DNA of 64,000 bases from Craterostigma plantagineum (GCA_027422505.1 JAPQWV010000012.1:22480001-22544000); one strand, 5' to 3'. Shown: positions 47,183 to 58,852, counted from the stretch's first letter. Program-made: numbers and translations. The notes: a model not told the origin generated them from the sequence alone.

Positions 47183-49969
47183 ATGAGCTCTCAAGTGCCA
47201 TCTTTCGCACTATGTCTGCCTTCGAAGACTTTAATTCAGTCGCATCGCCGTTTTAATTTCAGTTTTTCGGCTAGAACTTTCAACTGTAGACACAGAGAAG
47301 GCCGTCGATTTTCACCATCAGCTACAGTTGCGAGGACGATTCAGCTCTTGTTTTTGCTTGGGATTCTTGGGATAAGAATGTCACTGATGAGCACAATGGT
47401 TGGAGCACAGTGGGTTCAGCTCCTGCGCCAGTTAATAAGAAGGGCTCAGTGAGATTTTTGTGAAGTTGTAATTTTAGTGTTTGCAGAATTTCGAGTGCTA
47501 ATTTTGATATGGGTTTTGTTTTCGAAGGTTTGAGTACAGTTCAATTGATTGGCATGGGTACGATTCGCTTATTTTGCTCTTTCAATTAAAGGTTAGTGTC
47601 TCTGCTTATTAGAAAATGTGGCGATTTCTTGATAGCGTTGAGTCAATCAATCATTATCTTGATGGTTTAAGAAACGTTTAGTTGGCGAATCGTTTTTATC
47701 AGGTTTCAGGTTTTCGATACCTTCGTTGCTTCATAGAGAAAATGTTGAAAGCGATGAAGTCAGCCATGATGCATTGGATGTGGATGCTGAAGAAAATCTT
47801 GGCGGCGTATCATATGAATCATTGGTTTTGGGTAGTTTGATTCTTTGATTTTCTATCAGATTCTTTACAATGAGGTTTAATGGCGCTCTAAGATGTTAAG
47901 GACTCGAGTTTTTTTTTTTTTTTTTCGTTTTCTGCTTCTTTATTTAGAGACAAGCTCGGTGATTGTAAAAGAACAGAAAGCTTGGGAATATTGTGGTGCC
48001 ATTCGTGGTAGATTCTGCTCAACAAGAAGCTATTGTAGCACTAAAGAAACTCAAGGTCTGATTTTGGTACAAATGATATTGCAATTTCCGTCATTATCTG
48101 ATTGATTTGTGTGATAAAGGCTGTTTATCTCAAAACAATTGATCTGAGTATGAAAAATGATAATGATCATATGCCTGCACTTGCCAAGAATTCATGGTTA
48201 TTTCAATCAGGTAAAAGAAATTGTCCCCTATTTAAGTTTTCATCCCTTGAAGGATATGCATTCACTAGCTGTTCTACTTTTTTTTTTCACTTGGTTTAGT
48301 TTAGCCTTATCCCTTCAGTTTATCTCAGTTTACGATGTACAGGTGATTGAGGATGATTCTAGAGCAGACGAGCTTTGCACGAGAAAGGAATATGTTCGAT
48401 GGTTAGTTCGTGCAAACTCACAACTAGAAAGGTAGTTAACTAACTTCCATTACATTTCTTCACTTCTTGCTTGCTCAAACCAATGTATTCATCTAAGCTT
48501 TTCTTTCCATATACTTTATTACTTCTCAGAAGTAGAAAACATCGCATAATTTCATCTGCTGCACTTTCTGGCTCTACAATTCCCGCCTACGACGATGTCC
48601 AAGTCGCTACCCCGACTTTGAAATTATCCAATGTAAAGCTTTTAATATGTTTGATTAATAATCGTTTTCTTTAATTTGCAAAGTCTTTCATTTTATATGG
48701 TTGACCTGTATTTCATCTATAGCCGAGGGAGGGAGGGATCGATCGTGCGGAGCAAACTATCGAATGGAAATGTGGATTTTTCTTTCTTCCGAGATGTATT
48801 GAAGTGCCCAGAAATTCTATTTATCTCCCTTATTAACAAACTTTTATTTAAGTTTTGCTTATCTTCTAACTGTCGCAGGTTTATATCTCGCCAAGTTTTG
48901 ATCAGTTGGACATCTAAAGTAGAATACGAAGTTGTCCCGGGATTCAGTGAAGAGGTAATCCAACTTTCTTCATTGAAAATAATTACAAAAAGTGGTCCTC
49001 GGTGTTTATTTTTCCCTCTGAAAAACATGAATTTTCTTTCAGTTCAACATCGAGGAAGAATGCGGGGTTTCTCGACGTAAAGGAGATCTTCTCAGACACA
49101 TTGATCGATATCTTTGAAGATATCCTCACTGGTGAAAAAAGCATTACCAGGGATGTTTTCGGTAAAATTTATTCCACCTCTCTAACGCAAATCTTTTTAT
49201 TTTGACTAAAAAAACGCCCAATCGTACTAACGATTCTTTCACAGGACAAAGCAAGCGCTTGCAACCTAACAAACCATGCACAAAGGCACAAGCAGCAGTT
49301 GCATTACTAAGTGGAAGAATGCAAAGCTTCGTACGTAAAAGCTGAATTACAAAGGCTCGAAGCAGAGGAAATCTCAAGGCAAAGCGAAATGAAAGAAGTT
49401 GTGACTGAAATCATCGAGAAAGGGGAAGTAACGAAGCATTGGGAAACCGAAATCGAAAAAAACTACAGTTCGATTCTGAACGACTTAGAACACGAAAAGG
49501 CTGCTAGAGAAAGCGCATTAGCTGAAATGATCGTAAACAGGAGGCAAGAAGCAGTTACTGTCTAGTTTAAGGCGAGAAGTCGATGATACGTCAGAGAAAG
49601 TCGCCCTTGAGAGGGATAGGTTTATCGAAGAGCTGAGCTATTTGCAAGATATGGTTCGAAATATGCGTGCTGAGTATGAAGGGCTTGTCGAAAGAAAGTC
49701 GTTTCTTGAGGCAGAGGTTGAAGCATTACGGACATTAAGGTAAGTATGGGGTTGTTCTTACGTTGTCGATATGTATTTTTCTTGATTTTATTGATGGCGA
49801 TCTTAATCTGTATAATCGCTAGGGATAAAACAAAAGCCAGTTTGATCATACTCTCAAGAACAGCAGTGGAGTTTGAGAAAGAATGGAATTTATGCGATTT
49901 GCGAATTGACCTGCGATTTGTTGAGAATTGCAAAAACGCACCCGAAATTCTTTCTCATGATCCTTGATT
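47183..49969 (+). pseudogene. SLH-domain plastid-protein-like gene (At5g23890/At5g52410-like), frames broken
   Basis: Coding pieces lie in order on the plus strand: N terminus from ATG 47183 (Ser/Arg-rich, plastid-transit-like), then WDSWDKNVTDEHNGW in another frame; exon 47977-48055 (KLGNIVVPFVVDSAQQEAI); exon 48343-48431 (VIEDDSRADELCTRKEYVRW, an SLH-like motif); exon from 48530 (SAALSGSTIPAYDDVQ); pieces near 48740 (IVRSKLSNG), 48880-48954 (SRQVLISWTSKVEYEVVPGF) and 49043-49160 (GFLDVKEIFSDTLIDIFEDI); and an exon from about 49246 (QPNKPCTKAQAAVALLSGRM) leading into a Glu/Lys-rich coiled coil to 49740. Splice sites are mostly good, yet frame changes are needed near 47315, 48608, 48745 and 49555, and the long coiled-coil C terminus of the family is missing. 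Either a young pseudogene or sequence error. The family is thylakoid or plastid-associated with unclear function. Confidence 0.6.
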
Positions 49970-50462
49970 ATCTTCAATAAAATTCAGTTGCATGCAAAAT
50001 AATATTGGGTAGGAATCAGATAATCGTGTTTTTCTATAGCAAAGTACAATCTGATTGTAGTTAAGTAATGGAACTGAATCAAATAATCTAAGTAACCCTT
50101 TCAAGCACTTTTGGTATACACTATGATGGAATAATAATGCAATCCACTTTCAATTCCCTGCCTTCAAAGATGTTTTGAAGGTTCGACTTTTGAAAAATAT
50201 GAGATATACTTAAAGAAATCGGTTGTTCGCCTTAATATATTAAACATGGTAGCTAGAGATTTATGAAATCGGTCAATCATAGCAAGTATAATAGAGTTTC
50301 CTCATCATCAATTTTCAAAACAGTTGAACTCCTAAATAATGAATGATATACAGCAAATACAATATGGCAGTCATTTAAAACCGTGCTGATAAAACCACCA
50401 GTATGTAGATCAGTAGTCTACACATACCTGATATGAGAAAAAGAGTCGACGTTCTCAAAAAA
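49970..50462. other. Intergenic region between convergent SLH-like and TCP genes
   Basis: AT-rich with no gene visible. It holds the TCP 3' untranslated region. Confidence 0.55.
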
Positions 50463-51629
50463 TCATGGCAAATCGGTTATTGTCGAGTGATTCGAGTTAG
50501 GGTTTTCAGCCAAGGAACCAAGAGTGCTTGTAAAACCATATCGAAAATCGTTCGTTTTCTCAGCGTTGAACATATCCCAGTTCTCCGTGTTTGAATCTGA
50601 GTATCCCAAAACAGCAGAATTCGAAGTACGAAAAATGTCTGAATAAGGGCAGGACGACGATGATGAACTAATCTTGATACCGAGCATGCCCTCAAGTGTT
50701 CCAACGTCTTCTGATGGAAAGCCCTTTCCTTCAGTCGTAGCCATGGATTCTTGATAACGATCTTCTTCACCTTCAGACAATAACGACCCTACTTTCGATT
50801 GAAGGTAAGTCTCATTAGGGTTTGATAATTTGAGCCCATTATGATCTGAGCACTCACTGAAGCTTTTGATCATCATTTTCTGCATCGTTCTACATCTCGC
50901 CCTTTCCCTCGCTCTTTCTCTCGATTCCCTCGTCTGATTATTATTAGGTTTACTCTCGACATTCGAGTACACCGATGTCGAAACCATTTCTTTTTCGCTC
51001 AATTTGATCATTTCAGACACAGCTTCGCACTCTGAAAGAATTAGAGATTCGCTCTTCGCATTATCTGCACCTGCTTGTGGATGATCTTTTGCAAGCTTGG
51101 CTATTGCATCCTTGGACTTGTCGAAGAGCCACTCGATAGTTTTGCTAGCTTTATCATATCCCAATACGTCTTGAAGATCGAAAAATTTACGCGCAGCTTG
51201 AAGGGATAGCCTCATTCTTCGATCTCTGATTCCTTGAGCGGTGCATATTTTGCTGTGTCGATCTTTCTTCCCAGGTCTCCGACGTGGAACTGCACCAAGA
51301 ATAGTACTCTTTCTTCGAACGATTGTCCCTTTACCACGATTAGGGTTTGAATTACTTCCTCGATTAGGGTTTGAGCTACTTCCTCGAATTACGCTTTTTG
51401 GTTGCGGTTTGGCGAACGAATCGATGCTTGCAGTAATTTGGAAATTATTTTCTGAGTTGGGTTCGCGGAGGATTATTTCATGGTTCATCGATGGAAGTTC
51501 GTCGAAGAACGGAGAAGAGAAGTTTGAGAAGGAATAATTTGGGTTCATATGATCGGTGAGAAAACTATCCAATGGCGTTTTAAACGTCGAATCGAAAGGA
51601 ATGAGGTCGTCAGCGACTGAAGGTAACAT
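50463..51629 (-). CDS. TCP transcription factor, CYC/TB1 (class II) clade
   Basis: A single intronless 388-codon frame on the minus strand. Residues about 115-175 form the TCP bHLH domain: basic part [20 protein letters not shown], helix 1 [19 protein letters not shown], helix 2 [16 protein letters not shown]. Near residue 230 an Arg-rich R domain ([20 protein letters not shown]) occurs, which with the TCP type places it in the CYC/TB1 clade. Members of this clade bind GGNCCC-type sites and control bud outgrowth or floral symmetry. The [12 protein letters not shown] and [10 protein letters not shown] wording looks closer to the CYC3/TCP12 or BRC1 types than to CYC itself, but I cannot settle it. 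A short duplication, SSNPNRG and SNSNPNRG, lies just before the basic region. The rest is Ser/Asn-rich and probably disordered. A TATA box lies 185 bp upstream. Confidence 0.93.
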   Translation of the reverse strand: MLPSVADDLIPFDSTFKTPLDSFLTDHMNPNYSFSNFSSPFFDELPSMNHEIILREPNSENNFQITASIDSFAKPQPKSVIRGSSSNPNRGSNSNPNRGKGTIVRRKSTILGAVPRRRPGKKDRHSKICTAQGIRDRRMRLSLQAARKFFDLQDVLGYDKASKTIEWLFDKSKDAIAKLAKDHPQAGADNAKSESLILSECEAVSEMIKLSEKEMVSTSVYSNVESKPNNNQTRESRERARERARCRTMQKMMIKSFSECSDHNGLKLSNPNETYLQSKVGSLLSEGEEDRYQESMATTEGKGFPSEDVGTLEGMLGIKISSSSSSCPYSDIFRTSNSAVLGYSDSNTENWDMFNAEKTNDFRYGFTSTLGSLAENPNSNHSTITDLP

Positions 51630-51698
51630 GTTTTCTTCCTCGTTAGTGTATTAAGCTATTGATTGAAGCTTTTATGGCGTGAGATGGTCTAGTTGGTG

Positions 51699-51729
51699 GA
51701 GAGAGAGGAGAGAGAGAGAGAGAGAGAGG
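51699..51729. repeat. (GA)n microsatellite in the TCP leader
   Basis: Thirty bases of GA repeats with one interruption, 70 bp upstream of the TCP start codon, so probably in the 5' untranslated region. Confidence 0.9.
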
Positions 51730-51813
51730 TGAAATTGCTCCAAAAAACCCTTAGGAAGGCAAATGAGCTCTTTAAAGTGGCACAAAGGGAGAATTCCACC
51801 TTTTCTCTCAGAG

Positions 51814-51821
51814 TATTTATA
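51814..51821 (-). promoter_or_regulatory. TATA box of the TCP gene
   Basis: tataaata on the minus strand, 185 bp upstream of the ATG at 51629. The spacing implies a leader of about 150 bases that would include the GA tract. Confidence 0.55.
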
Positions 51822-51887
51822 AAAAAAATGTGATATTTTGTCTCGTGTTAAAAGAATTACGTACGAGAAAATGTTTGCAAAAATACA

Positions 51888-52406
51888 GGGACAACGAAAT
51901 TTTCAGTCCCCGATGCGGCATGGACGTTTTCTGTCCCCCATGTTCCGAGGTGTCACTTTTAGTCCCCAATCTTATCGATTTTGGACCGCTTTTGTCTTCC
52001 GATTAACGTAATCACTAATTTAGATGGAATTTAACACAAGAAAATGATATCCTTTAACTTGAATTAACACCTCATGAATCATCATCTTTTTCAACTAAAA
52101 CGGACGTGAGCGTCATTACATATCACATTTAACTCATTTTCAGGGTTATCGATCATTTCCTGTGATGTACAATGATGTTCATGTTCGTTTAAATCGAAGA
52201 AGAAGATGTGTTATGAGGTGTTACACCGAGTAAAAGGAGATCATGGGTTCTCACGTATTAAATTTCCTCTAAATTAGCGATTAAATTAATCGATGGACCA
52301 AAATCGTCCAAATTAGTAAATTGGGGACTAAAAGTGGCACATCGAAACATGGGGACCAGAAACGCCCATGCCTCAAACATTGGGGACTAAAAACATCGTT
52401 CGCCCC
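51888..52406. mobile_element. MULE-type MITE, 519 bp
   Basis: Terminal inverted repeats of about 100 bp (ggg(a/g)c.aacga... with cagtcccc, atgttccgaggtg versus atgtttcgatgtg, and tttagtccccaat on both sides). Flanked by 9-bp duplications AAAAATACA (51879-51887) and GAAAATACA (52407-52415), one mismatch. No coding capacity. A 9-bp duplication with long inverted repeats fits the Mutator superfamily. Confidence 0.82.
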
Positions 52407-52415
52407 GAAAATACA

Positions 52416-53339
52416 CAACTTACTTCATCGAACAAATTTAATCATTTTTTTCTTGTCAACAATTGGGTAGATAATTGAAGATGATAGAGTATTAGAGCCG
52501 TTGTAGCCACAAATGGTGGCTTCAGTTATCCAATTACACAAAATCATGTAATTATCTCCAACAATATTTATGAGCAAATGATTGATTTACGAACATTAAT
52601 CAAACAATGGAAACAAATAACACGAACATGAACTAGAACGCGAAAGAATCTGATAAATTAGATTTATGTATTAAATGGGACATTAACTTGGCGTTGAAAG
52701 GCTTGACCAATCAGATAGGCATAGAGATGGAGTAGGAAAATGAAATTTGTATGTTAGGTTTCCCCCAAGTCTAAACCTAATGGTATAGGTATAGGACATA
52801 TTAATTGACTGCTCCACATTAAAATTTAATTATTTCATTGAAGCCACTGTTTCTTTGACTATACTATGACCGTAGTGATTTCATTCGACATACATGTACT
52901 GTACACACACACACATATATATATATATATATTTATATATAAGGCACCATTCTCAATTAATTTCGAGCTCGAATTCTAATAAAATAAATAACTCGCCGAT
53001 TTGGAATTCAAGCCTAGTATATAATTTTCGACTCATCACGTTTACAACCCTAATTTGATCAAAGTGAAGATAAATAAGTATATACGGAAAAAAGAATGTA
53101 AAATTAGCCAAAAGGTAACCACCGACTTATTCACTAGTTATTCGCCACAAATTAGATATCGACATGATAAAATCCTTGTCTACTCCTCAGTAAATTTTAT
53201 TACTCACCACAAAATTTTATTACCCACTATTAGGGTTTTTTAGGGTTGATGCCGTCGAAAATTGACCTACCGCGAAAACGGATTGACGAGCCTCTTTCCG
53301 CCTGAATTTCGCTGCGTGTCTTGGCCGAAAACTGTAGAA
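52416..53339. other. Intergenic region with CA/TA microsatellite
   Basis: No gene seen. A compound (CA)n(TA)n microsatellite lies at about 52902-52946. The 62-codon frame at 53055 has no feature. Confidence 0.6.
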
Positions 53340-54275
53340 ACAGGATAAATTTGGGGGGGGGGGGTCGTTTGCCCTCTTGCCTTAGTCAAGAGGGTAGTTC
53401 CGTTTTAAGGTAGTGTGGTGAAAGAAAATAGTGCCGTGTGAAAATGGTAGAGTAACGGTGTGTAATCTGAAAAACGTACCTCGTTATGGGACTTTCTACG
53501 GGTATTTGTAGTGGTGGAGGAGACACGCACAGCCCTTGACGGCTGCTCCTCACGTTCAGCGCCCCTTGGCGGTTACCTCCGCATTTAGCGCATCCGGGTT
53601 CGACCATGAGCGGTTTCCCTACATTTGAGCGATCGCGTACGTGGCGGCGTGCAGGCATGGTCCGGAATAGTGCGGTAACTGCCTTCGGGCGTTTTTCTTA
53701 TTCAGTTGCCTCCTGGGGCTTCGGGCATACTGAGGCATGTGGTTGTCTCCTGGGGCTTCGGGCGTTTTGGCCCGTGGATGCTTCTTGGGGCTTCGAGTCC
53801 TTTCCGTTCGGGCCGCCTTCCGGTCCCTCTCCCCCGTGCATATCCCAATACGGATCATGGGGCTCGCCTTACTTCTGGTCGGTAAAGGTAGATGCTATTC
53901 TCGAGTGGGCTTTGGTTTGCATGCCCCGAGGGGGCGATATGCTTAGTCTTTATTCGGCCAAGGGCGGGGTTCCCTTCGTGTCGGGTGCGTGTTTTTCGGA
54001 CTCGGGTTTCCTCATCTTCCCACGATCATGGTCTTCCCACGTTCACGTTTCCCTCAAGCTCGTGGCTCTCCCATGTTCAACATCTTTCTGGAAAATCCGT
54101 GTGAACGCATCAATACAGTTTCCCTTCCTGGGTAGTCTCCTCGGGTGTTCTTCCCTGACAGCTCCTCGGGTGTTCTTGCCAGGCAGCTTCTTGAGGCTCC
54201 TCGGGTATCCTGCTTTCTGGGCTCCTTGGGCATCCTGCTTTCTGGGCTATGCGGGCATTCTTGCCAGACAGCTTC

Positions 54276-54818
54276 TCTTGCCAGACAGCTCCTCTTGCTA
54301 AACAGCTCCGTGGGTGCTCTTGCCAGAAAGCTCCTCTTGCCAGACAACTCCTCTTGCCAGACAGCTCCCCTTGGTCTATTCTCCCCAGGACACCCTCGCG
54401 ATGGCCCTCATAGTGTGCAAAGTTGAAGTCGCGATACCTCGGGCTATTTTCCCCAGGACCCCTTGCGGCTGCTCTTGCGGTGCGGAGGGTCATAATCTTC
54501 GACTCCTCAGGGTACATTCTCTCGAGAGCGAAATGAGGAACCGGTGTGTCATCTCGACCTCTTGATGGACCAGCTCCCTCTTGTTCGTCCTTAAGGCCTG
54601 ATCGAGGCGGCATGGCTCCTCGGGCTTTCTTCCTAGGAGACGCCCTTGTATCTTGAGGGCTGAACCCTTGTGGCTCCTCGTGGAAAACCAGGGTCGGAGG
54701 GCTTAAGGCGTGTTCCCTTCTTTGCGCTGTTCTTGAGGTTGATTAAATTCGTTCGCTTTATTCGTTACTAACTAACTTTGAGTATTTTGCCTTTGACCCG
54801 GAAAATGCGGGGGTAACA
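54276..54818 (-). repeat. Direct repeat copy 1 (gag N-terminal region)
   Basis: Nearly identical to 56946-57561, which is about 70 bp longer through extra tandem units. On the minus strand it encodes MPPRSGLKDEQEGAGPSRGR, then ALERMYPEESKIMTLR and a run of SGKRSCLARGA-type repeats. I infer that it is the start of a gag gene plus its leader. Confidence 0.8.
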
Positions 54819-54914
54819 ATAGTCCCCCTCACGAATACTCAGGCGGCTCTGTTTTTACCTCCCGATCGCAAGCATGTTCCCTCATCAACCTCAACCCAGC
54901 CGTTCCTCCCGACT

Positions 54915-55690
54915 AAAGGCATAACTCCCCGACAGAAGGCATAGTTTCCCGACCAAAGGCATGATTTCCAGTCCAGAGGACGTGATATGACCAGAAGAAA
55001 TAATTCTCATACCAAAAATATAATACCAGACCAGGGTAGGTAATGTCCAGACTAGAAATATAATTCCATACTAGGGGAGATAATATCCGATCAGAAATAT
55101 AATATGAAGCCTGAGGAGATAATTTCCAGACCAGCAGTGCAACTTCTCGACCTGAGGGCAATTTCCAGACAAGCTGACGTGACTTCCATACCTCAAGCGT
55201 GATTTCCAGAGGCGATATTTCCCGCCCAGAGGCGCTATTTCTCGACTAGAGGGCGATTTTCGGACAAGCGGACGTGATTTCCATACAGAGGGCAGAGGTG
55301 ATGTATCCTGGCCAGAGGGTAAAATTTTCGGACCAGATGAGATGATTTCCAGAGGAGACGAATTCCCGAGGCGCGATTTCCAGGCCAGCAATTGTGATTT
55401 CCATACCAGAGGCGATATTTCCCGAACAGAGGCGCGAATTCTAGACCAGAGGGCGATTTTCATCCAGAGGCGCTAATCCAGACCAGCGGATGTGATTTCC
55501 ATACCAGAGGAGCAAATTCCAAACCAGCAGACATGATTTCTAGATCAGAAAACATTATCGCCCGACCTTATGCGTGAATTCCCGATAGGTGGATGTAATT
55601 CCCAGACGAGAGGCGTTATTTCCCGAGCGATTTCTAGATCGGAAGTCGTAAATTTCAGACCAGAGATTTCCTGAGGAGAGAGTTGGTTGA
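54915..55690. repeat. Degenerate short tandem repeats (gatttccagaccagaggcg type)
   Basis: More than 20 degenerate copies of an 18-30 bp unit built from tgatttcca, gaccagagg and cgatatttcccg. No gene; the open frame on the minus strand (WKSRL repeats) is its translation. Confidence 0.85.
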
Positions 55691-56024
55691 AGCGCTTATC
55701 ATCGCAAATTCCCCAACTCGTATTTTTGCGACGACTTCTTCCGTAGATGTTTTTTCTTCTTGTTTTTCGTTTTTCATCTCGCAAGCTATGTTATTGAAGC
55801 ATGCTATATTATAATTTTCACGATACATACCTCTTTCTCGCCATCACCTCGGCCCTTCGCGGTATGCATAATTTCCCCCGTTTGCCTCGCGCCTAAGGGC
55901 TACACCTTTTCTTCATGAGTCTTCTTCTTTCTCGGGGGTCCTTGCCTCGTATGAAGAGCGTCCTCTCGAGCCAGAGGATAGTTCTGATGCCTCACGAATA
56001 GGGCTTTTTCTGCCTCTTAGAGAG

Positions 56025-56312
56025 GGAATTCCAGTCTCACGAAGAGGGAGGTTCAACCTCACAAAGAGGGATTTTCAGCATCACTGGGAGGGATTCAGCC
56101 TCTTGAAGAGGGATTTTCAGCCTCCGGGGAGGGATTCAGCCTCTTGAAGATGGATTTTCAGCCTCCCAGGGAGGGATTTCATTCTCACTAGGAGGGATTG
56201 TCAGCCTCTTGGAGAGGGATTTTCAGCCTAACGGAGAGGGATTTTCAGCCTCTTAGAGAGGGATTTCAGCCTCTTAGAGAGGGATTTTCAGCCTCACGGG
56301 GAGGGATTTTCT
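56025..56312. repeat. Tandem repeats of gagggattttcagcctc, about 27 bp
   Basis: Around ten copies of gagggattttcagcctc with variable spacers such as ttgaaga, ttagaga or acgggga. They are non-coding. Confidence 0.88.
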
Positions 56313-56536
56313 TCTTCCTTGGCCAAGGTCTTTTTCTTTTTCTTCTCTTGGGCGATGTTCGCGAGAATAATTTTGTATAGCCCAGAACAACCTTGTGTGT
56401 AAAAGGAAATAACTTCATTAATACCCCAAATACGTACAATATTCGAGAAGGTAAAGAATTCAGTAAAAGCTGAAATAAACATACTTAATGAGGGTACTCC
56501 CCTCTAGGGATAATATTTCGCAGCTTCTTAATGTTC

Positions 56537-56884
56537 CTAGGTCGATCCAGCTACTTTCCATTGGCGTCCTCGATCACGTACAAAGGTTCTCTTCCCTTCG
56601 GTGAGGGGGTGGGTGCTCTGGTCGGGTGTTCCACCCGCTCCCGTGCATGGGTATCGTGGTCCATCCTTTTCCCCCACCAGCTTTGCTCGGGCCTCCGGGT
56701 CTGTGGCGACCAACTTTTCTAGTTCTCTATTTAGTTGGAAACACTCTTCCGTGGTGTGGCCATACTCATTATGGTATTCGAAGTAAGTATCCGAGGGAGG
56801 CTTCTTCGGATGATCGACGATGTAGGGAGGCCTTCTGATAAAGTCGTGTTCGTCGCATATCTCCATTGCTCGCACCTTGTTCAC
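56537..56884 (-). pseudogene. Gypsy gag C-terminal fragment with zinc-knuckle-like motif
   Basis: 115 codons on the minus strand with FEYHNEYGHTTEECFQLNRE followed by LEKLV. This is the CxxH-type (C changed to F here) FHxxxGHxTExCxxLxxxIExL motif of Tat/Athila-group gypsy gag proteins. The first metal ligand is replaced by Phe. It is preceded on the minus strand (57354-56950) by the gag N-terminal repeat copy, so the two may once have been one gene, broken by frameshifts. Confidence 0.7.
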
Positions 56885-56945
56885 CCACCATCGGGGATGA
56901 TTTGCTCAAGGCACCTTGTTCACCCACCATCGTGTTCGTCGCATA

Positions 56946-57561
56946 TCTCTTGCCAGACACCTCCTCTTGCTAAACAGCTCCGTGGGTGCTCTTGCCAGAA
57001 AGCTCCTCTTGCCAGACAACTCCTCTTGCCAAACAGATCCTCTTGCCGGACAGCTCCTCTTTCCAGAAAGCTCCTCTTGCCAGACAGCTCCTCTTCCCAG
57101 ACAGCTCCTCTTGGTCTATTCTCCCCAGGACACCCTCGCGATGGCCCTCATAGTGTGCAAAGTTGAAGTCGACGATACCTCGGGCTATTTTCCCCAGGAC
57201 CCCTTGCGGCTGCTCTTGCGGTGCGGAGGGTCATAATCTTCGACTCCTCAGGGTACATTCTCTCGAGAGCGACATGAGGAACCGGTGTGTCATCTCGACC
57301 TCTTGATGGACCGGCTCCCTCTTGTTCGTCCTTAAGGCCTGATCGAGGCGGCATGGCTCCTCGGGCTTTCTTCCTAGGAGACGCCCTTGTATCTTGAGGG
57401 CTGCACCCTTGTGGCTCCTCGGGGAAAACCAGGGTCGGAGGGCTTAAGGCGTGATCCCTTCTTGGCGCTGTTCTTGAGGTTGATTAAATTCGTTCGCTTT
57501 ATTCGTTACTAACTAACCTTAAGTATTTTGCCTTTGACCCGGAAAATGCGGGGGTAACAAG
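56946..57561 (-). repeat. Direct repeat copy 2
   Basis: See copy 1. This copy begins with tcttgccagacacctcc and contains eight or more tandem units of a ctcctcttgccagacag type, more than copy 1. The start codon MPPRSGLK is at 57354 on the minus strand. Confidence 0.8.
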
Positions 57562-57570
57562 GGTAACAAT

Positions 57571-57910
57571 CAAGCTCTGCGAATCTTTCTGCTAACAATT
57601 GGTGAATTACGATCGAAAGAGATTACTCCTAATAGAAGTTTACACCATCTTTATAGGCGACATACTGCCATAAACTATTATGGCGAAGCAAACTACGTTA
57701 TTAGTTGTAATAAAAAATGAAACGACTTACGGTTTAGACTTACTATTCAAATGTAATTGAGGCCCATTGTTTGAACCCGTTTTTATGCTGGGCTCCTTTT
57801 GCATTATTATGATCTTTTGTTCTTTTCTAGTAATTCAACTAAAATTTATTTGCTCCAAGGTATATGTCAAGTGGTTGGGCATACCAGTGAGTTTGATCCA
57901 ATTTGATCTC
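57571..57910. other. Intergenic sequence, no gene seen
   Basis: AT-rich single-copy-looking sequence between the gypsy region and a hAT MITE. No domain is recognisable. Confidence 0.5.
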
Positions 57911-57918
57911 CTTGAGAT

Positions 57919-58465
57919 TAGGGTTGCAAACGAATCGAACTTTTTTGGTTCGATTCGCGATTCGATTCGAAATTTTTAGGTTCGAATTCGAATATTTAGA
58001 ATACGAATCCGAATAAGAATATTTTTTTTGATTCGAGAAATATACGAATACGAATATGAAATCACAATATTCGATTCGAAAATTAATCGAATTATTCGAT
58101 TAGAATAATATAACATAAAATCTACTATAATTAATATATATTCACATATAATATATGATAACTCACTAAATCATTTAAAAATAATATGTTATAATTCAAT
58201 ATATGTTTAAATATAATTTATTATAATTCAATATATTTTTTAAATATAATATTGTTTATATTTTATTAAATAAAAAATGAAAGATGACTTTGAATACATA
58301 TATACGATATTCGATTCGAATATTCGAGAATATATTCGAATTCAAAAAAGAATCGATTTTATGATTCGATTAAATATTCGAGTATTCGTATTCGCATTCG
58401 ATTGTCATCCGAATACGAATAGAATATTGATGTATTCGACTCGATTCGATTCGTTTGCAACCCTA
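57919..58465. mobile_element. hAT-type MITE, 547 bp
   Basis: Terminal inverted repeats TAGGGTTGCAAACGAATCGA at both ends with a perfect 8-bp duplication CTTGAGAT at 57911-57918 and 58466-58473. The interior has alternating attcgaat / ttcgattcg words and an AT-rich centre. No coding capacity. An 8-bp duplication with a TAGGG terminus fits the hAT superfamily. Confidence 0.92.
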
Positions 58466-58473
58466 CTTGAGAT

Positions 58474-58852
58474 ATTACCTTATCTGCTGTAGTTGATTTA
58501 AGTAAAATCTAATCACTTCATTGTGATGTGAATTAGTTTATACGTGTATTTCATATATACTAGCTATCCTGCACACTCTCACACGTATGCAATCAATAAT
58601 TAAATTTAAAATATTAGTTGTTAATAATTTAAATAGTAAGCGTTATGTAGTGGTAGTGGAAGAAGTGGGTGGTTATATTTTCGTAAAAATAATTTTTTTA
58701 TTTATTGCTTACTTTAAATAGAATAGATTATTATTTTATTAATTAGAAATTTTACAGACCAAATCAATTTGGAATTGACGGTTTGTATTCCTCCCTCACC
58801 AATTATATAATAGTATAAATAATTTTTACAGCCAAGTCTTAATCTTTGAATT
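58474..58852. other. Intergenic sequence, no gene seen
   Basis: AT-rich, ends at the CACTA 2 terminus. The 3-bp ATT (58850-58852) is the presumed target duplication of CACTA 2; its partner is outside the window. Confidence 0.5.

Larger units (their letters stand above)
53340..57570 (-). mobile_element. Decayed repeat-rich Ty3/gypsy region (Tat-like gag), minus strand
   Basis: Contains a gag fragment on the minus strand, several tandem repeat blocks (53.7, 54.1-54.4, 54.9-55.7, 56.0-56.3 and 57.0 kb) and a long direct repeat (54276-54818 and 56946-57561). Both direct repeat copies end at gcgggggtaacaa, which on the minus strand reads as a TGTTACCCCCGC start, a plausible LTR or element end. 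LTR borders, primer-binding site and target duplications were not found, so the limits are approximate. A G12 run lies near 53353. Confidence 0.55.

Noticed and set aside
53606..54301. 231-codon plus-strand frame in the gypsy repeat zone
   Set aside because: It is built from repeated Gly/Phe/Ser-coding tandem units, antisense to the gag-like frame. No domain.
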